Program-made: the position numbers and the translations under genes
Notes under the pieces: generated by a model
The model's database searches: none
The model's input: the letters and a program-made list of their open reading frames with translations, nothing else
Told to the model about the DNA's origin: nothing
Shown here: positions 52,449 to 61,306 of the stretch, in pieces
Position numbering within the stretch: the stretch's first letter is position 1
How the letters are laid out: each line of letters begins with the position of its first letter
Assembly: GCA_016124495.1 (NCBI GenBank)
Contig: WGNP01000002.1
Location: 109,676 to 173,675, forward strand
DNA: 64,000 bases
Direction: 5' to 3'
Source: Hyphomonas sp.
GTDB taxonomy: Bacteria; Pseudomonadota; Alphaproteobacteria; Caulobacterales; Hyphomonadaceae

Positions 52449-52939
52449 TCAGGGCGGCCTGTTGAACAGACGATGAGGGGCCATCGGCCCTGACGGGCTC
52501 AACGCCCCGAAGCAGCGAGTCATGAAATATTTGGGCGGTTGGTCCGCGGGACACGCGGCTGCATCCGGCGCAAACCCGAACCGCCGGCAGTAGAGCGTAT
52601 TGCCCGTCAGGGAGGCGGCCTCGCGCAAATAGTCGAGGCCCGCCAGGATCAGCGCAGACCCGATACCGTGGCTTTGGAGGGCCGGTTCGGCCGATACGGG
52701 CCCGAGGTCGAGCCAGCCTTCGAGCATCATCGGCGAGAAGGCGATATGCCCCGCCATCTCATTGCCGCATTCACAACCCGCGAGAGCGAGAGGGCGTCGG
52801 CCAACCGCAGCGCATCGATCAGATCTTGCGCATTGCCGCCGGCATACCGCATCCGCGCGAACGCTCGCCGGGTCAGCGCATAAATGACGCCAATGTCTTC
52901 GGCGCCTTCAGGACGGATGGTGGCCGGCGCAGCGTTCAA
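52449..52939 (-). pseudogene. GNAT family N-acetyltransferase, one-base frameshift
   Basis: The N-terminal part reads IRPEGAEDIGVIYALTRRAF then DALSLSRVV, and after a shift the frame continues ECGNEMAGHIAFSP, GLGPVSAEP and SHGIGSALILAGL, the acetyl-CoA binding loop of GNAT enzymes. Adding one C on the plus strand at about 52772 (one G in the gene) restores a single frame. The later segment LTGNTLYCRRFGF is also shorter than usual. The start would be a TTG overlapping the acyl-CoA ligase stop (TTGA). It is a recent pseudogene or a sequencing error. Confidence 0.8.
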
Positions 52940-54504
52940 CCCACCCGCCTCGTGTATCCCTTCCAGTAGGGCTCACGCAGGTCCTTGCGGAGGATCTTGC
53001 CGGAGGGGTTGCGTGGCAGGGCGTCGATGAAGTCGACCGACTTCGGCGCCTTGTAGGCCGCGATGCGCTCCTTGGCCCAGGCGATGATGCTTTCAGCGGT
53101 CGGCTCCTCGCCGGGCTTCCTGACGACGATGGCCTTCACCGCCTCGCCCCACTTCTCGTCCGGCACACCGATCACGGCGACATCCGCCACGCCTGGCGCG
53201 CCGAAGATCGCGTTTTCGACCTCCGCCGGGTAGACGTTCTCGCCGCCGGAGACGATCATGTCCTTCACGCGGTCGTGAATGTAGAGGAAGCCGTCCTCGT
53301 CGAAGTATCCTGCGTCGCCGGTATAGAAAAAGCCGTCGCGGACAGCGTCCTTCGTCGCCTCCTCGCGGTTCCAGTAGCCCTTCATAACGAAGCCGGACTT
53401 GATGACGATCTCGCCAACCTCGCCGGTCGGCACGGGCTTGCCCTCACCGTCGACGACGCGCACGATCGCCCCCGGCCAGGGCACGCCGCAGGAGCGCAGC
53501 TTGCCCCAGGCGGGGTCATGCGCCTCGGGCGGCAGGAAGGTCCCGGCGCCCACCGTCTCCGTCAGCCCGTAGAGCTGCGTGAAGCGCGCATCCATGATCT
53601 CCACCGCCGTGCGCAGCAGGGCCTCGGAGATCGGCGAAGCGCCGTAGAACACCTGCTTCAGGCAGGAGAAATCCACCTCGCGGATGTTTTTCTGCTGTGT
53701 CAGCATCAGGATCACCGCCGGCACCCAGAAGGCGTGGGCAATCTTGTGCTCCGGGATCAGTTTCAGGATCAACTGCGGATCGATGTCGCGCAGGATGACC
53801 GTCTTGGCGCCCTGCAACGATGCCAGCACCCCGACATTGACGCCCGCCACATGGAATTGCGGCATGGCGTTCATCACCGCTTCACCCGCATCATAACTCG
53901 ACCATTCCAGCATCGCGGCCTGCGTGAAGAAGGCTCGGTAGTTGTCATTGGTCAGCTGCACGCCTTTCGGCAGGCCGGTGGTGCCGGAGGTGTAGAGCTG
54001 GATGACATCATCATCGCCGCGCACCTGGAGGCCCGGATTTGTCGCCGCCTTCGAGCCCCGCCAGGACGGGTAGAAATCCCAGTCCTCGCGGTCGCCGTCG
54101 AGCGTGATGATACGCTTCAGGTCCGGCAAATCGGCCTTGATCTGGTCGATCATCGCGTAGAAATCCTTGCCGACGAACAGCACCTTGGCCCGCGCATCCG
54201 ACAGGATGAACTTCACTTCCGGCGGGGCGAGGCGCGTGTTGACGCCGTTCATCACAGCGCGCGCCTTGGCGGCGCCGAACAGCATCTCGTAATAGACGTC
54301 GGTATTCTTCGCGAGATAGCCGATCCGGTCCCCCGGCTGGATGCCAAGCGAAAGCAGGCCGTTCGCCACCTGGTTGGTGCGGGTCTCGAGATCGCCGTAG
54401 CTGGTCGCCTTGCCTTCGAACCACATCGCAGTCTCGTTCGGGCGCCGCTCCGCCTGGACGCGCGGAATGTCTGCCAGGTAAGGCATCGCCTCAATGTCGA
54501 TCAT
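52936..54504 (-). CDS. Fatty-acid/acyl-CoA ligase (AMP-forming)
   Basis: At 522 residues it has the AMP-binding loop LYTSGTTGLPKGVQ near residue 175, the FYGASPISEALL and YGLTETVGAG blocks, the hinge DRVKDMIVSGGENVYP near 420, and the catalytic lysine in NPSGKILRKDLRE near 505. It activates a carboxylic acid to acyl-CoA through acyl-AMP. The ATG at 54504 has GGAGGAAACCG before it. The broken GNAT gene overlaps its stop. The chain-length preference is unknown, but it fits the acyl-CoA theme. Confidence 0.93.
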   Translation of the reverse strand: MIDIEAMPYLADIPRVQAERRPNETAMWFEGKATSYGDLETRTNQVANGLLSLGIQPGDRIGYLAKNTDVYYEMLFGAAKARAVMNGVNTRLAPPEVKFILSDARAKVLFVGKDFYAMIDQIKADLPDLKRIITLDGDREDWDFYPSWRGSKAATNPGLQVRGDDDVIQLYTSGTTGLPKGVQLTNDNYRAFFTQAAMLEWSSYDAGEAVMNAMPQFHVAGVNVGVLASLQGAKTVILRDIDPQLILKLIPEHKIAHAFWVPAVILMLTQQKNIREVDFSCLKQVFYGASPISEALLRTAVEIMDARFTQLYGLTETVGAGTFLPPEAHDPAWGKLRSCGVPWPGAIVRVVDGEGKPVPTGEVGEIVIKSGFVMKGYWNREEATKDAVRDGFFYTGDAGYFDEDGFLYIHDRVKDMIVSGGENVYPAEVENAIFGAPGVADVAVIGVPDEKWGEAVKAIVVRKPGEEPTAESIIAWAKERIAAYKAPKSVDFIDALPRNPSGKILRKDLREPYWKGYTRRVG

Positions 54505-55115
54505 CGGTTTCCTCCGGATATGATGGATAGGTCTCTCTGGAGCTGAACTTAAGGCATTTCCCACACCTGTCAGCCCCCTCGGGCGCCGCTCACCGCAGGT
54601 GCCGGGCGTCGAGGAGGCGATGCACGCCGCTGCGATCCCGCGGAAGGAACCCGGCCAACCGAAACCGAATGAGATTACGCCGCGCAGGCGGAGACCGCCG
54701 CCGCCTTCCCTTCGGGGTAATACGTTTGGTTCGGCCAAGGCCCCGCGCGACAAGCACTGCGAGACAGCGAACCTGCCGGAAAACTCGCGACGCCCGCAGG
54801 GGGCAATGCCGGCGAATAAACGCAGGACCGCAATGCCAACGGTTGCACTGACCCGCCCACCAATATCATTGCGGTGTCCGGCGGCGACTGCCCGCGCCCA
54901 AGTATGCGCGGCGGATCGGTCAGGAGCAGTCCGGCCAACCACCGTTCGGCCGACCAGGCCTGCCTGTCGATACAGGCCCGCAATCGCCAGTCCGGTTTCC
55001 GCGTTGCGCTGCCCGGGGAACAACCCGCGCCGGAATGCGCCGGTTGCGGAATTGCGCCGGCGCCCTCGGCCGAACCTTGCGGCTGGCGCCCATTTGCGGC
55101 ACACGCCTGCCTGTC
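54505..55115. other. Long intergenic stretch with no recognisable gene
   Basis: This 611-bp region between the divergent acyl-CoA ligase and proA is GC-rich. Long open frames exist on both strands (for instance extending upstream of the ligase to 55104), but their translations are Arg/Ala/Pro-rich without family-like blocks. proB or obgE, often upstream of proA, are not here. The promoters of both genes must lie inside. Confidence 0.5.
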
Positions 55116-56402
55116 ATGACCCTTGCCGCCCCGCCCCCGGACGCTGTCCTTGCCGAGCTCATGCATGCCATGGGCGCGCGGGGCCGCGCCGCGTCGCGCG
55201 CGCTCGGCCTGATGAGCAGCGCCGACCGGACGCGCGGCCTCACCGCGATCGCTGCTGCGATCCGCGCCGCTGCGCCGGACATCCTCAGGGCCAATGCCGA
55301 GGACATGGCGGCGGCCGCTGCCAGGGGTCTCGCGCCGTCAATGCTGGACCGTCTCGCGCTTGACGCGGCCCGCGTCGAAGACATTGCTGTGGGTATTGGC
55401 AGGGTCGCCGCCCTGCCCGATCCGGTCGGCCGGGAACTCGCTCGCTGGACCCGGCCGAATGGGCTCGACGTCACGCGCGTCGCCGTACCGATTGGCGTGA
55501 TCGGTATCATTTATGAAAGCCGCCCCAACGTCACGGCCGATGCCGGCGCCCTGTGCCTGCGCTCCGGCAACGCCGCCATTCTGCGCAGCGGTTCGGAAAG
55601 CCTCCATTCCTCGCAGGCACTCGCTGGGGCAATGCGGGCCGCGCTCGACGCCGAAGGCCTTCCGGCCGACGCCATCCAGCTCGTCGGGACGACCAGCCGC
55701 GACGCTGTCGGCCATATGCTCGCTGGCCTTGGCGGCGCGCTCGACGTGATCGTACCGCGAGGCGGGCGCACCCTGGTGGAGCGCGTGCAGGCCGAAGCGC
55801 GCGTACCGGTCATCGGCCATCTCGAAGGCCTCTGTCATACCTATGTCGATGGCGCCGCCGATCCGGCCAAGGCGGTGGGCATCGTCGTCAATGCCAAGCT
55901 GCGCCGCACCGGCGTATGCGGATCGACCGAGACGCTGCTGATCGATGTCGCCTGCGCCGCCACGCTGCTGCCGAAGATCGCAGCCGCACTGGAAACCGCC
56001 GGCTGCGAACTGCGCGGCGACCGGCGCAGCTGCGCGCTGCTGCCTCACATCACGCCGGCCATGGAAGAAGACTGGGCGACCGAGTATCTTGCGCCGATCC
56101 TGTCCGTCGCCGTCGTCGACGGACTTGAAGGCGCGCTCGCGCATATCGACCGCTGGTCGTCGAACCATACCGACGCGATCATCACCGAGGACACGGCGGC
56201 CGCCGAGGCCTTCCTCGCCCGTGTCGACAGCGCCATCGTGTTGCACAATGCGTCGACCCAGTTTGCCGATGGCGGCGAGTTAGGCTTCGGCGCCGAGATT
56301 GGCATCGCGACGGGGCGTATCCATGCGCGCGGGCCGGTTGGCGCCGAGCAGCTGACCACCTACAAGTATGCCGTGCGCGGCGCAGGCCAGGTCCGCCCTT
56401 GA
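55116..56402 (+). CDS. proA: Glutamate-5-semialdehyde dehydrogenase (gamma-glutamyl phosphate reductase)
   Basis: At 428 residues it shows the family blocks VPIGVIGIIYESRPNVTADAGALCLRSGNA, VIVPRGGRTLV, and the catalytic cysteine in KLRRTGVCGSTETLLID near residue 270, with SSNHTDAII and GELGFGAEIGIAT near the end. It reduces gamma-glutamyl phosphate to the semialdehyde in proline synthesis. The ATG at 55116 gives the usual N-terminus. The stop overlaps the TTG start of nadD (TTGA). Confidence 0.93.
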   Translation: MTLAAPPPDAVLAELMHAMGARGRAASRALGLMSSADRTRGLTAIAAAIRAAAPDILRANAEDMAAAAARGLAPSMLDRLALDAARVEDIAVGIGRVAALPDPVGRELARWTRPNGLDVTRVAVPIGVIGIIYESRPNVTADAGALCLRSGNAAILRSGSESLHSSQALAGAMRAALDAEGLPADAIQLVGTTSRDAVGHMLAGLGGALDVIVPRGGRTLVERVQAEARVPVIGHLEGLCHTYVDGAADPAKAVGIVVNAKLRRTGVCGSTETLLIDVACAATLLPKIAAALETAGCELRGDRRSCALLPHITPAMEEDWATEYLAPILSVAVVDGLEGALAHIDRWSSNHTDAIITEDTAAAEAFLARVDSAIVLHNASTQFADGGELGFGAEIGIATGRIHARGPVGAEQLTTYKYAVRGAGQVRP

Positions 56403-56986
56403 AACGCGCGCGCCTGCCCGGCCCGGCTGCCGGCCGCCGCATCGGCCTGCTCGGCGGAAGTTTCAACCCCGCCCATGGCGGCCACCTGCACGTTGCCGAA
56501 ACAGCGCTGAAGCGCCTGCGACTTGATGCGGTCTGGTGGATTGTCGCGCGCGGCAATCCGCTGAAGTCCGAACACGGATCATTCGAGGCGCGCCTCACGT
56601 CTGCCCGCTTGGTGGCCGGTGCGCCCGGGATGTTCGTGACCGATCTCGAGCAACAACTCGGACTGACTTATACCGTCGATACGCTCCGCGCCCTGCAGGA
56701 GATGGAGCCGGAGGCGCACTTCGTCTGGCTGATGGGCGCCGACAGTGCCGCAAACTTCCACCTCTGGAAGGACTGGGAGGTCATCGCGGGCCGCATACCC
56801 ATCGCCATCATCTCCCGGCCGGGCACACGCCTGACGCGCGCGCTGCCTTTCACGCGCCACTTCGGGGACGCCCGCATCGCCGAGCGCGACGCCGGAACGC
56901 TGCCGGGCCTTGCGCCGCCGGCCTGGGTGTATCTGAGAGCGCCCGGAAACGCCCTCTCCTCGACGGCATTGCGAGGCGCGCGATGA
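56399..56986 (+). CDS. nadD: Nicotinate-nucleotide adenylyltransferase
   Basis: At 195 residues the nucleotidylyltransferase signature is GLLGGSFNPAHGGHLHVAE near residue 16, and the C-terminal motif SSTALRG is at the end; FVWLMGADSAANFHLWKDW is the family core. It joins nicotinate mononucleotide and ATP to deamido-NAD. The start is a TTG inside the proA stop. Its own stop overlaps the next ATG (ATGA). The usual alphaproteobacterial partners rsfS and rlmH are not next to it. Confidence 0.92.
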   Translation: MKRARLPGPAAGRRIGLLGGSFNPAHGGHLHVAETALKRLRLDAVWWIVARGNPLKSEHGSFEARLTSARLVAGAPGMFVTDLEQQLGLTYTVDTLRALQEMEPEAHFVWLMGADSAANFHLWKDWEVIAGRIPIAIISRPGTRLTRALPFTRHFGDARIAERDAGTLPGLAPPAWVYLRAPGNALSSTALRGAR

Positions 56987-57723
56987 GCCTGACGCCGGGC
57001 GACATCGAACGCCACAAGCGCCACATCCTGCTGAAAGAGATCGGCGGCCCCGGCGTACAGAAGCTACGGGCGGCGTCGGTTTCAGTAATTGGCGCCGGCG
57101 CGCTCGGCGGGCCCTGCGCGCTCTACCTTGCAGCGGCCGGCGTGGGCCATATCGAACTTTGGGACGATGACACAGTGGAGCGCTCGAACCTGCAGCGGCA
57201 GATCCAGTTCGCCGAGCATGACACCGGCGCCGGAAAAGCCGCGACCCTCGCCGCCCGCTTGCAGGCCATCGATCCTGCACTGACGATCACCGCGCACGCC
57301 CGCCGCTATGCGGACGGCGACGCGCCCTCAGGCGAGATCCTGATGGACGCGTCCGACAATTTTCCGACCCGCTTCTCGTTGAACCGCCTCGCCCATGCGT
57401 CGCGCCGCCCGCTCGTCTCCGGCGCGGCCAGCGGATGGGCCGGACAGGTCGGCGTGTTTGCTTCGGGCATGGTGGAGGATGCCCCCTGCTACCAGTGCTG
57501 GGTGCCCGAAGCGCCGCCCGCCGCAGAGGCCTGCGACGAGGTCGGTGTGGTGGGCGCAGTGACAGGCATGACTGGTTCGGCCATGGCACTGGAAGTGATC
57601 AAGCTGGTCACCGGCGCGGGCGAGCCGCTGATCGGCCGCCTGCTGCTGATCGACGGTCTGGCGGGCCACATGCGGACGATCAATCTGCGGCGCGATCTGC
57701 AGTGTCCAGTATGCAATGCCTGA
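56983..57723 (+). CDS. moeB: ThiF/MoeB/HesA family adenylyltransferase
   Basis: The protein is 246 residues. E1-like nucleotide-binding fold: SVIGAGALGGPCALYLAAAGVG near residue 32, DDDTVERSNLQRQIQF near 62, and DASDNFPTRFSLN. Zinc cysteines are in CYQCWVPE and the terminal CPVCNA. It adenylates the C-terminal glycine of a small ubiquitin-like sulfur carrier such as MoaD or ThiS. There is no rhodanese domain. The sulfur-carrier partner is not adjacent, so molybdopterin or thiamine role is undecided. It is coupled to nadD by ATGA. Confidence 0.88.
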   Translation: MSLTPGDIERHKRHILLKEIGGPGVQKLRAASVSVIGAGALGGPCALYLAAAGVGHIELWDDDTVERSNLQRQIQFAEHDTGAGKAATLAARLQAIDPALTITAHARRYADGDAPSGEILMDASDNFPTRFSLNRLAHASRRPLVSGAASGWAGQVGVFASGMVEDAPCYQCWVPEAPPAAEACDEVGVVGAVTGMTGSAMALEVIKLVTGAGEPLIGRLLLIDGLAGHMRTINLRRDLQCPVCNA

Positions 57724-57796
57724 ACTGAGAGTTTGACAGCGCGCCATCCGAAGGCGTTATCTCGCGCAGTTTCGAGTTTGAAAGTTGCACTCTGCC

Positions 57797-58807
57797 ATGT
57801 TCCGACGCTTCCTTGCCGTCTTTCTTACCTTGGGTGTAATCCTCTTCGCCGGCTGGATGGCGCTGCGCCGCGACGATATTCCCTACGAACAGCTGGAAGC
57901 CATCTACGCCAATACTGACAGCCGCTATCTCGCCTTTGGCGACGACATGCGCGTACACTTCCGCGATGTCGGCCCACGCGACGGCGAGGCAATCATCCTG
58001 GTCCACGGCTTCTCCGCCTCGCTGCACACCTGGGAGCCCTGGGTGGATAACCTCAAGCGCGACTACCGCGTGATCAGCATTGACCTGCCGGGCCACGGCC
58101 TCTCGCGCTGCATCGACAATGCGCAGATCGGTCCGGCGCAGTTCATCGAGACGATCAACCGCGTGGCCAACACGCTGGAGATCGAACGCTTCACACTCGC
58201 CGGAAACTCAATGGGCGGCGCTGCGGCCTGGAACTATGCGCTTGCTTTCCCCCAGCGGCTAGACGGCCTCGTGCTGGTGGACGCCGCCGGTTGGCCGCGC
58301 ACTGCCACGGAAAGCGAAGAGCGCCCGCTGGTCTTCCGCCTGCTGGAAGTCGACCTGGCGCGCCGCGTTATGAAGGATCTCGATCTGTCCTCCCTGATCC
58401 GGGGCGGGCTGGAAGACAGTTTCGGCGATCCGGGTTTCGTCACCGCCGAGATGGTGGAGCGTTATGCCAGCCTGGCCCGCGCGCCCTGCCACCGCGAAGC
58501 GCTCCTCGAACTTGTCTCCGGACAGGGCGAGACCCGGCGTGAGGCGACGGCGGAACTTCTCTCGGATATCTCCACGCCGACGCTGGTCATGCACGGCGAG
58601 CGCGACAACCTGATCCCCTACCAGCACGGCGAGCAGTTCGCCGCGGCGATCCCAGGCGCGCAGCTGATCCTGTATCCCGGCGTCGGCCACCTGCCGCAGG
58701 AAGAGATTGCGGAACTCTCCGCAGGTGACCTGCGGGCATTCCTCACCACACGCGTCTACGGCGTGCGGGACGTCGCCCTCGAAGGGCTGCCCGAGACAAC
58801 GGACTAG
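57797..58807 (+). CDS. Alpha/beta-fold hydrolase, membrane-anchored
   Basis: At 336 residues it has an N-terminal TM helix (about 5-25) placing the catalytic domain outside the inner membrane. Catalytic pieces: ILVHGFSASLHTW (oxyanion), nucleophile in LAGNSMGGAAAW near residue 140, acid in VMHGERDNLIPY near 265, and histidine in YPGVGHLPQ near 293. It resembles haloperoxidase/epoxide-type hydrolases. It follows moeB after 73 bp; its stop overlaps that of the convergent dehydrogenase. Confidence 0.87.
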   Translation: MFRRFLAVFLTLGVILFAGWMALRRDDIPYEQLEAIYANTDSRYLAFGDDMRVHFRDVGPRDGEAIILVHGFSASLHTWEPWVDNLKRDYRVISIDLPGHGLSRCIDNAQIGPAQFIETINRVANTLEIERFTLAGNSMGGAAAWNYALAFPQRLDGLVLVDAAGWPRTATESEERPLVFRLLEVDLARRVMKDLDLSSLIRGGLEDSFGDPGFVTAEMVERYASLARAPCHREALLELVSGQGETRREATAELLSDISTPTLVMHGERDNLIPYQHGEQFAAAIPGAQLILYPGVGHLPQEEIAELSAGDLRAFLTTRVYGVRDVALEGLPETTD

Positions 58808-59790
58808 AGAATTGCGGGGATCACGCGATCGGGCGGCCGGTGGCCGTCGGCGAAGGTCTTGATGTTGATGATCACCTTTTCGCCCATCTCGGTCCGGCCC
58901 TCGATCGTGGAGGAGCCCATGTGCGGCAGCAGCAGCACGTTCGGCAGGCCGATCAGGTCCGGGTTCACAGACGGCTCGCGCTCGAACACGTCGAGGCCTG
59001 CGCCCGCAAGCTTGCCGCCGCGAATGGCGCGGGCCAGCGCGGCCTCGTCGATCACTTCGCCGCGCGCCGTGTTGATGATGTAGGCGTCCGGCTTCATCAG
59101 CGCGAGACGGCGGGCATTGATCAGGTGGAAAGTGGCCGGCGTATGCGGGCAGTTTACCGAGACGATGTCCATCCGCGCCAGCATCTGGTCGAGCGAATCC
59201 CAATAGGTCGCCTCAAGGCCTTCCTCGATGCGCGGGCCGACCGGCTTGCGGTTATGATAGTGGATCTGCAGGCCGAAGGCCTTGGCGCGGCGCGCGACCG
59301 CCTGACCGATGCGGCCCATGCCGATGATGCCGAGGCGCTTGCCGGAGAGGCGGCGGCCCATCATCCAGGTCGGCGTCCAGCCATCGAACTTGCCGCTTTC
59401 CATGATCTGCACGCCCTCATGCAGGCGGCGCGGTACGGCAAGGATCAGCGCCATCGCAACATCGGCGGTATCATCTGTCAGCACGCCCGGCGTGTTGGTG
59501 ACCGTGATGCCGCGCTGCACGGCGCTGGCGACGTCTATATTGTCGACCCCTGCCCCGAACTGAGCGATCAGGCGTAGCTGCTGGCCGGCCCGGGCCATCA
59601 GGCGCCCGTCTATCCGGTCCGTGACCGTGGGCACCAGCACGTCGGCTGTCTGCATCGCCTCGGCCAGCTGTTCGGTGGTCAGCGGGATATCGGCCTCGTT
59701 AAGGCGGGCGTCGAACAGCTCTTTCATCCGCAGTTCGACCGGGGCCGGCAGCTTGCGGGTGACGACGACTTTGAGTTTCGATGCCGGCAT
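58804..59790 (-). CDS. D-2-hydroxyacid dehydrogenase (glycerate dehydrogenase/glyoxylate reductase type)
   Basis: At 328 residues it has the NAD-binding motif LGIIGMGRIGQAVARRAKAFG near 155, NCPHTPATFHLIN, catalytic arginine in INTARGEVIDEAAL near 240, glutamate in DVFEREPSVN and the histidine in LLLPHMGSST near 290. These belong to the GyaR/hydroxypyruvate reductase group; R next to the NAD loop (HNRKPV) suggests NADPH. The ATG at 59790 is favoured because GGGAG lies five bases before it; one at 59820 is possible. The SH3-domain gene on the other strand is divergent. Confidence 0.9.
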   Translation of the reverse strand: MPASKLKVVVTRKLPAPVELRMKELFDARLNEADIPLTTEQLAEAMQTADVLVPTVTDRIDGRLMARAGQQLRLIAQFGAGVDNIDVASAVQRGITVTNTPGVLTDDTADVAMALILAVPRRLHEGVQIMESGKFDGWTPTWMMGRRLSGKRLGIIGMGRIGQAVARRAKAFGLQIHYHNRKPVGPRIEEGLEATYWDSLDQMLARMDIVSVNCPHTPATFHLINARRLALMKPDAYIINTARGEVIDEAALARAIRGGKLAGAGLDVFEREPSVNPDLIGLPNVLLLPHMGSSTIEGRTEMGEKVIINIKTFADGHRPPDRVIPAIL

Positions 59791-59927
59791 GGGACTCCCG
59801 TAGAACGTTTTTGTTGTCATTGCCGCTTACCAGAGCGCACGCGCCCCGCCAATGACCCGCTGTTTTACCTCGGATTCATGAAGGGCACTGTACAGGTACG
59901 CCTCCCGGAAATTGAGGATCGCTGCAC

Positions 59928-60425
59928 ATGAAACGGGCAGTTCTTGCACTCGCCGTTCTTATGGCGGGCTCCGCCGCAGCCTTCGCCGAAACACAGGGCG
60001 AGGTGATGATCAGCCGGTTTTCCGGCAAGCCCGTCCCCCGGTTCGAGACGCTGAAGCACGAGAAGGTGAACGGCCGCAAGGGGCCGAGCGAAGACTACAA
60101 GGTGCAGTGGGAATATGCCCGCAAGGGCCTGCCGATGCTTATCGTCAAGGAAAGCGGCGACTGGCGCTATGCGCGAGATCCGGACGGCGACGAGGTCTGG
60201 ATCAAGAAAACCCAGCTGGCAGGCCAGCAGAACGCCCTGACGACGGGCGACTTCGTGCTGAAGGCTGGCCGCGCGGCGGACAGCAAGGACGTGGCGGCCG
60301 TTGGAGCGGGCGTGCTGGTGCAGCTCGGCACCTGCGACGCGGCGATGTGTCAGATTACTGCCGACGGCTACCGGGGCTGGGCGCCGCGCGGTCAACTCTG
60401 GGGCGCAACCGCCACAAAAGGTTGA
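59928..60425 (+). CDS. Secreted SH3-domain protein
   Basis: At 165 residues, a Sec signal peptide (about 1-20, cleaved after AFA) is followed by two SH3-like units: [38 protein letters not shown] and a second similar one from about 100 to 160 ending [14 protein letters not shown]. The RKGPS and WRYARD motifs are typical of the bacterial SH3_4 family. It probably binds peptidoglycan or another envelope partner in the periplasm. fabA begins 61 bp after its stop. Confidence 0.88.
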   Translation: MKRAVLALAVLMAGSAAAFAETQGEVMISRFSGKPVPRFETLKHEKVNGRKGPSEDYKVQWEYARKGLPMLIVKESGDWRYARDPDGDEVWIKKTQLAGQQNALTTGDFVLKAGRAADSKDVAAVGAGVLVQLGTCDAAMCQITADGYRGWAPRGQLWGATATKG

Positions 60426-60486
60426 CTTTGCCCCCGCCAAGCGGTGGGAAGGCGCCTGTTTCAGCGCCTTTCACAGGATAGAGCCG

Positions 60487-61023
60487 ATGCCTGGTCCGCA
60501 CGATTTCCACACCCCCAAGTCCTCCTATTCGAAGGAAGACCTCCTGCTCAGCGGCAAGGGCGGCTATTTCGGCCCCGGCAACGCCCAGTTGCCCGAGCCG
60601 CCGATGCTGATGATGGACCGGATTACCGAGATCAGCACCGATGGTGGCCCGTTCGGCAAAGGCCACGTGGTCGGCGAACTCGATGTCCACCCCGACCTTT
60701 GGTTCTTCAAGTGCCACTTCCCGGGCGACCCCGTGATGCCAGGATGCCTCGGCCTCGACGCGATGTGGCAGGCAGTCGGCTACTGGCTCGGCTGGTCAGG
60801 CTCGCCCGGCAAGGGCCGCGCCCTCGGCGTCGGCGAGGTAAAGTTCACCGGCGAGATCACCCCGGACAAGAAGCTCGTGCGCTATGAGATCGACATTAAG
60901 CGCGTGCGCCGCGGCAAGCTGAACCTCGGCATCGCGGACGGCCGGGTCTATGTCGACGGCGAGCACGTCTACACCGCGCTCGACATGAAAGTCGGCCTCA
61001 AGAACCTCGAAAAAGACGCGTAA
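60487..61023 (+). CDS. fabA: 3-hydroxydecanoyl-ACP dehydratase/isomerase FabA
   Basis: At 178 residues it is a single hotdog-domain enzyme: catalytic histidine in [14 protein letters not shown] near residue 77, catalytic aspartate in [16 protein letters not shown] near 91, and [14 protein letters not shown]. It dehydrates and isomerises to cis-3-decenoyl-ACP, the branch point to unsaturated fatty acids. In most relatives fabB follows directly; here it does not. It is separated from the SH3-protein gene by 61 bp. Confidence 0.95.
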   Translation: MPGPHDFHTPKSSYSKEDLLLSGKGGYFGPGNAQLPEPPMLMMDRITEISTDGGPFGKGHVVGELDVHPDLWFFKCHFPGDPVMPGCLGLDAMWQAVGYWLGWSGSPGKGRALGVGEVKFTGEITPDKKLVRYEIDIKRVRRGKLNLGIADGRVYVDGEHVYTALDMKVGLKNLEKDA

Positions 61024-61067
61024 AGTCCGTCCATAACCCTTCCACACGGGCGGCAGGGACATCTGGA

Positions 61068-61094
61068 CTGAATTCGCCTCGCAGGCGAGTTCAG
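61068..61094. repeat. Hairpin between fabA and the small ORF
   Basis: CTGAATTCGCCT and AGGCGAGTTCAG form a 12-bp stem with one G-T pair and a CGC loop. No T tract follows, so it is not a standard terminator. The right arm includes the stop codon of the small ORF. Confidence 0.6.
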
Positions 61095-61177
61095 AGAGCG
61101 GCGATGCGGGCCACGTCTGCCCAGGACGGCTCAAGGAAAAGGCCCACGATCAGGAAGATGGCAATGACGATGCGCAT
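61091..61177 (-). CDS. Small membrane protein candidate (28 residues)
   Basis: A short frame on the minus strand encodes MRIVIAIFLIVGLFLEPSWA plus eight residues: a single hydrophobic segment with one arginine in front, then a polar end. A perfect GGGAG lies five bases before the ATG, far better than most starts here. It sits between fabA and fabI, where fabB would be expected, and on the opposite strand. It may be a small membrane protein; size and lack of comparison keep this uncertain. Confidence 0.5.
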   Translation of the reverse strand: MRIVIAIFLIVGLFLEPSWADVARIAAL

Positions 61178-61306
61178 GTCGGCTCCCGGCGGGGCACGCG
61201 CCCCGGCTCGGGCCGCGAATTGCAGGAAGCATGCCGGAAACTTGACGCGCCCTGCAGGCCCGCCTAGCCCTCGCGCAAGACCTCAAATCAACCAAGGGAG
61301 CCCCCG

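Noticed and set aside
53275..54546. A 423-codon plus-strand frame opposite the acyl-CoA ligase
   Set aside because: It has no recognisable domain and fully overlaps a well-supported ligase.
54505..55104. Open frame continuing upstream of the acyl-CoA ligase start, extending it by about 200 residues
   Set aside because: The ligase has a GGAGG site and family N-terminus at 54504; the upstream translation has no similarity.
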